From positions 1 to 64,000 of the forward strand of contig JAMPHY010000007.1 of assembly GCA_023663185.1 (NCBI GenBank): a DNA stretch of 64,000 nt, given 5' to 3'. A program made the position numbers and the translations under genes. The DNA is from Clostridiales bacterium. Lineage in GTDB: Bacteria; Bacillota; Clostridia; Lachnospirales; Lachnospiraceae. This document shows positions 62,295 through 64,000 of the stretch, piece by piece (the first letter of the stretch is position 1; the number at the start of each line of letters is the position of its first letter). The notes beneath the pieces were generated by a model, which was not told the DNA's origin, ran no database searches, and saw only the letters and a list, made by a program, of their open reading frames with translations.

Positions 62295-63144
62295 TAAACT
62301 TAAAATACCTTATTATGACAAATATAACAATGAAAAGAAAATTGCGCTGCTTGACAATTCTACAATATCGTTTATGCTACAGCTTGACAGCAAAGGGCAC
62401 GAACCTGATATTTTATTACAAGGGTATGATGTGATACTTCTGCCAGAATGGGTTGTTGAAGAAATTCAGGATTCAGAGTTCAGGGTTGAATATATAGAAA
62501 GGCTGGTGAAGGCAGGTATTCCTATCAAAATTATAAAGGAAAGCTTTTATAGCGATTTGATAGATAATGAAGAAATTTTTTTGTATAAAATAATAAAAGC
62601 AGTTGTATCTAAATTTGGAGTTTTTAAAAGATATTTCCGTGAAAATATAGACAAAGAAGATCCTCTGAACATGGAACTATATGAAGATTGGATTAGTGAT
62701 ATGTATGCTAACTGACCGTTGGCAGAGAGATTAACAGCTAATGGACGGATAAAAAAGAAAAATGCAGGGGAAATCTCCATGACTATTTTAGCTGAAATAT
62801 TCTCATGGCATTATCCGAACACGGAGCTTTTGACAATATACACACAGGATTCAGATTCATATGTTTTTCAAACATACGCAGAGGAACGGTTAAAGGAAGA
62901 TGTTTATTTTAAAAACACAACACCAGTAAGCGTTACATACCGTTCAAACGATTCCATACTTTGCCAGATGTATAGAAATAAACATCTAACAATAGAAGAA
63001 ATCAAGGATATTCGCATTGATGCAAGAAATGTGATATATACACAAATGCGCGAAGATAATACAGTGGCGCTTGTAACTAAATTATTGGATAACGAAGAAT
63101 TTGTTATGCTGATACAGAATGAATCCACACATATTGTCTTTTAG
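62287..63144 (+). pseudogene. PIN-like domain protein interrupted by in-frame TGA
   Basis: A single frame of 285 codons is broken only by TGA at codon 143 (62713-62715), in the context YAN-stop-PLAERLTANG; the expected residue may be Trp (TGG). PIN-type acids are in LLDNST (D23), LPEWVVEEI, KNAGEISM and TQDSDSY (D188, D190), the last two after the stop, so the first half alone should be inactive. A TTG at 62719 could restart the second half. PIN domains are RNases and common toxins. AGGTGA precedes the ATG, inside the peptidase gene end. Confidence 0.7.
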
Positions 63145-63191
63145 CATAAGGTAAAACAATAAATCAGTTATACCATTATTTCAAAAAATTT

Positions 63192-63230
63192 CTACGCCAC
63201 ATATATATACATAAATATAAAATGACAGAT
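63192..63230. repeat. Right direct repeat, within the hemolysin III 3' end
   Basis: This is the native copy of the repeat at 61007-61045, with 27 bp identical. It holds the last codons and stop of the hemolysin III gene. The distance between the two starts is 2185 bp. Confidence 0.8.
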
Positions 63231-63842
63231 ACTTCCGCCCATCACAAACAAATGAAAAATCTCATGCGAACCAAATCCTTTATGGAGTTTATTAAACAAC
63301 GGCAGTTTCAGCGCATAAATCACGCCGCCAATTGTGTAAATGACGCCGCCGGCAAGAAGCCAGAGGAACGCGCTGTGCGGCAGGATATTCCACAGCGGTC
63401 TGAACACACCTAAGCATACCCAGCCCATAGAAATATAGATAACCGAAGAAAACCATTTCGGGCATGTAATCCACAGCATTTTGACTAACATACCGATTAT
63501 TGCGATAGCCCAGACTACAGCAAGCAGGGTATACCCGATTTTATCATTAAGTACAATCAGGCAGACCGGCGTGTACGAACCGGCAATTAATACGAAAATC
63601 ATCATGTGGTCAATCTTGCGGAAAACCTTAAGAATTTGGTCTTTCACCGTAATGCTGTGGTAGATGGTGCTGGCAGCATATAATAAAATCATACTTAAGA
63701 TAAACACCGACATTGCTTTAAACGCCGTGGAGTCAGCGGTAACGGCTGTTTTAACTAAAAGCGGGGTAGCTGCAAATACTGCCATCATCATAGCGATGAA
63801 GTGAGTAATAGCGCTTCCGGGTTCACGAATTGTTATTTTCAT
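63192..63842 (-). CDS. hlyIII: Hemolysin III/PAQR-family membrane protein
   Basis: This encodes a 216-residue protein with seven membrane helices and the family metal residues: ASTIYHS (serine and histidine), KIDHMMIF, and SHEIFHLFVMGGSICHF near the end. Members are linked to membrane-fluidity and receptor-like functions; haemolysis is doubtful. I chose the ATG at 63842; AAGGAG is 13 bases upstream. Its 3' end is duplicated at 61007-61045. Confidence 0.92.
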   Translation of the reverse strand: MKITIREPGSAITHFIAMMMAVFAATPLLVKTAVTADSTAFKAMSVFILSMILLYAASTIYHSITVKDQILKVFRKIDHMMIFVLIAGSYTPVCLIVLNDKIGYTLLAVVWAIAIIGMLVKMLWITCPKWFSSVIYISMGWVCLGVFRPLWNILPHSAFLWLLAGGVIYTIGGVIYALKLPLFNKLHKGFGSHEIFHLFVMGGSICHFIFMYIYVA

Positions 63843-63888
63843 AATAAAAATCAAACTCCTTCCTTGACTAGCACATCAATAATGTGTG

Positions 63889-63951
63889 ATGTAGTTTTTA
63901 AAACTACATGCAAGCTATTACAATACTACTTCATAAGATATACAAAGTCAA
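63889..63951 (-). promoter_or_regulatory. Promoter and palindromic operator of hemolysin III gene
   Basis: On the minus strand TTGACT (63951-63946), 17 bases, TAGTAT (63928-63923). Just downstream a 21-bp palindrome, ATGTAGTTTT-T-AAAACTACAT (63889-63909), lies where a repressor would block transcription. Its regulator is not visible. Confidence 0.55.
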
Positions 63952-64000
63952 GTGAAAATATACAGATTTTTGGATTTTTATTAATTTTCTTAAAATAGTA

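Overview
The window looks like the chromosome of a low-GC Bacillota bacterium of class Clostridia, most likely a Lachnospiraceae-type gut anaerobe. The grounds are purine-rich AGGAGG-type ribosome sites, TTGACA/TATAAT promoters, TTG and GTG starts, and the gene mix (PadR-DUF2812, DUF4179 anti-sigma, radical SAM mobile pair, Bce/Bcr-type peptide detoxification modules). No rRNA, tRNA or CRISPR array was recognised.

Region 1 (1-9650) is an AT-rich accessory or defence island. It holds a type II methyltransferase and its probable restriction enzyme, two diverged copies of a ~260 bp upstream segment, a relic SWIM-like fragment, three small unknown genes, an 809-residue primase(AEP)-SF2 helicase of the TOTE conflict type, and a 908-residue SF1 helicase with a C-terminal DUF2726-type nuclease. 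Region 2 (9.7-21.2 kb) has a MoxR-DUF58-membrane protein operon, a 7TM hybrid histidine kinase with a partner response regulator, a possible structured small RNA beside a duplicated gene end, an HD hydrolase, an ORF6N/PLD-like protein with a striking 31-bp palindrome, a WYL regulator and an MmcQ-DUF3795 fusion.

Region 3 (21.4-30.2 kb) has two back-to-back two-component/ABC transporter modules of the antimicrobial-peptide sensing type: FtsX permease-ATPase-regulator-kinase, then regulator-kinase-ATPase-permease. Region 4 (30.3-46.3 kb) mixes a GNAT toxin-antitoxin-like pair, small regulators, a hydrolase/SDR operon, an ECF sigma/DUF4179 pair, a NERD protein, Sua5, a P-loop kinase, a soluble CZB chemoreceptor, an OGG1-like glycosylase with a stand-alone HRDC protein, lipoproteins, a decayed Rpn-type nuclease, an orphan radical SAM protein, and a PadR-DUF2812 pair with two perfect operators.

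Region 5 (46.4-55.0 kb) serves envelope and sugar metabolism: MBOAT acyltransferase with a DHHW partner, DUF4422 glycosyltransferase-like protein, MATE and CDF transporters, UDP-sugar pyrophosphorylase and GalE. Region 6 (55.0-61.0 kb) is a TetR-controlled operon of a metallo-hydrolase, two esterases, a P-loop kinase broken by a frameshift in an A7 run, and a GH13 phosphorylase-like enzyme. Region 7 (61.0-63.9 kb) is an HTH / ImmA-IrrE protease / PIN-like module. It is bracketed by a 27-bp perfect repeat that is the 3' end of the neighbouring hemolysin III gene, so it looks like a small integrated element, and its PIN-like gene carries a single in-frame TGA.

Most worth a second look are the module at the hemolysin III 3' end with its interrupted PIN gene, the AEP/helicase/nuclease island, the ORF6N palindrome that recurs inside its own coding sequence, and the TetR-esterase-kinase-GH13 operon.
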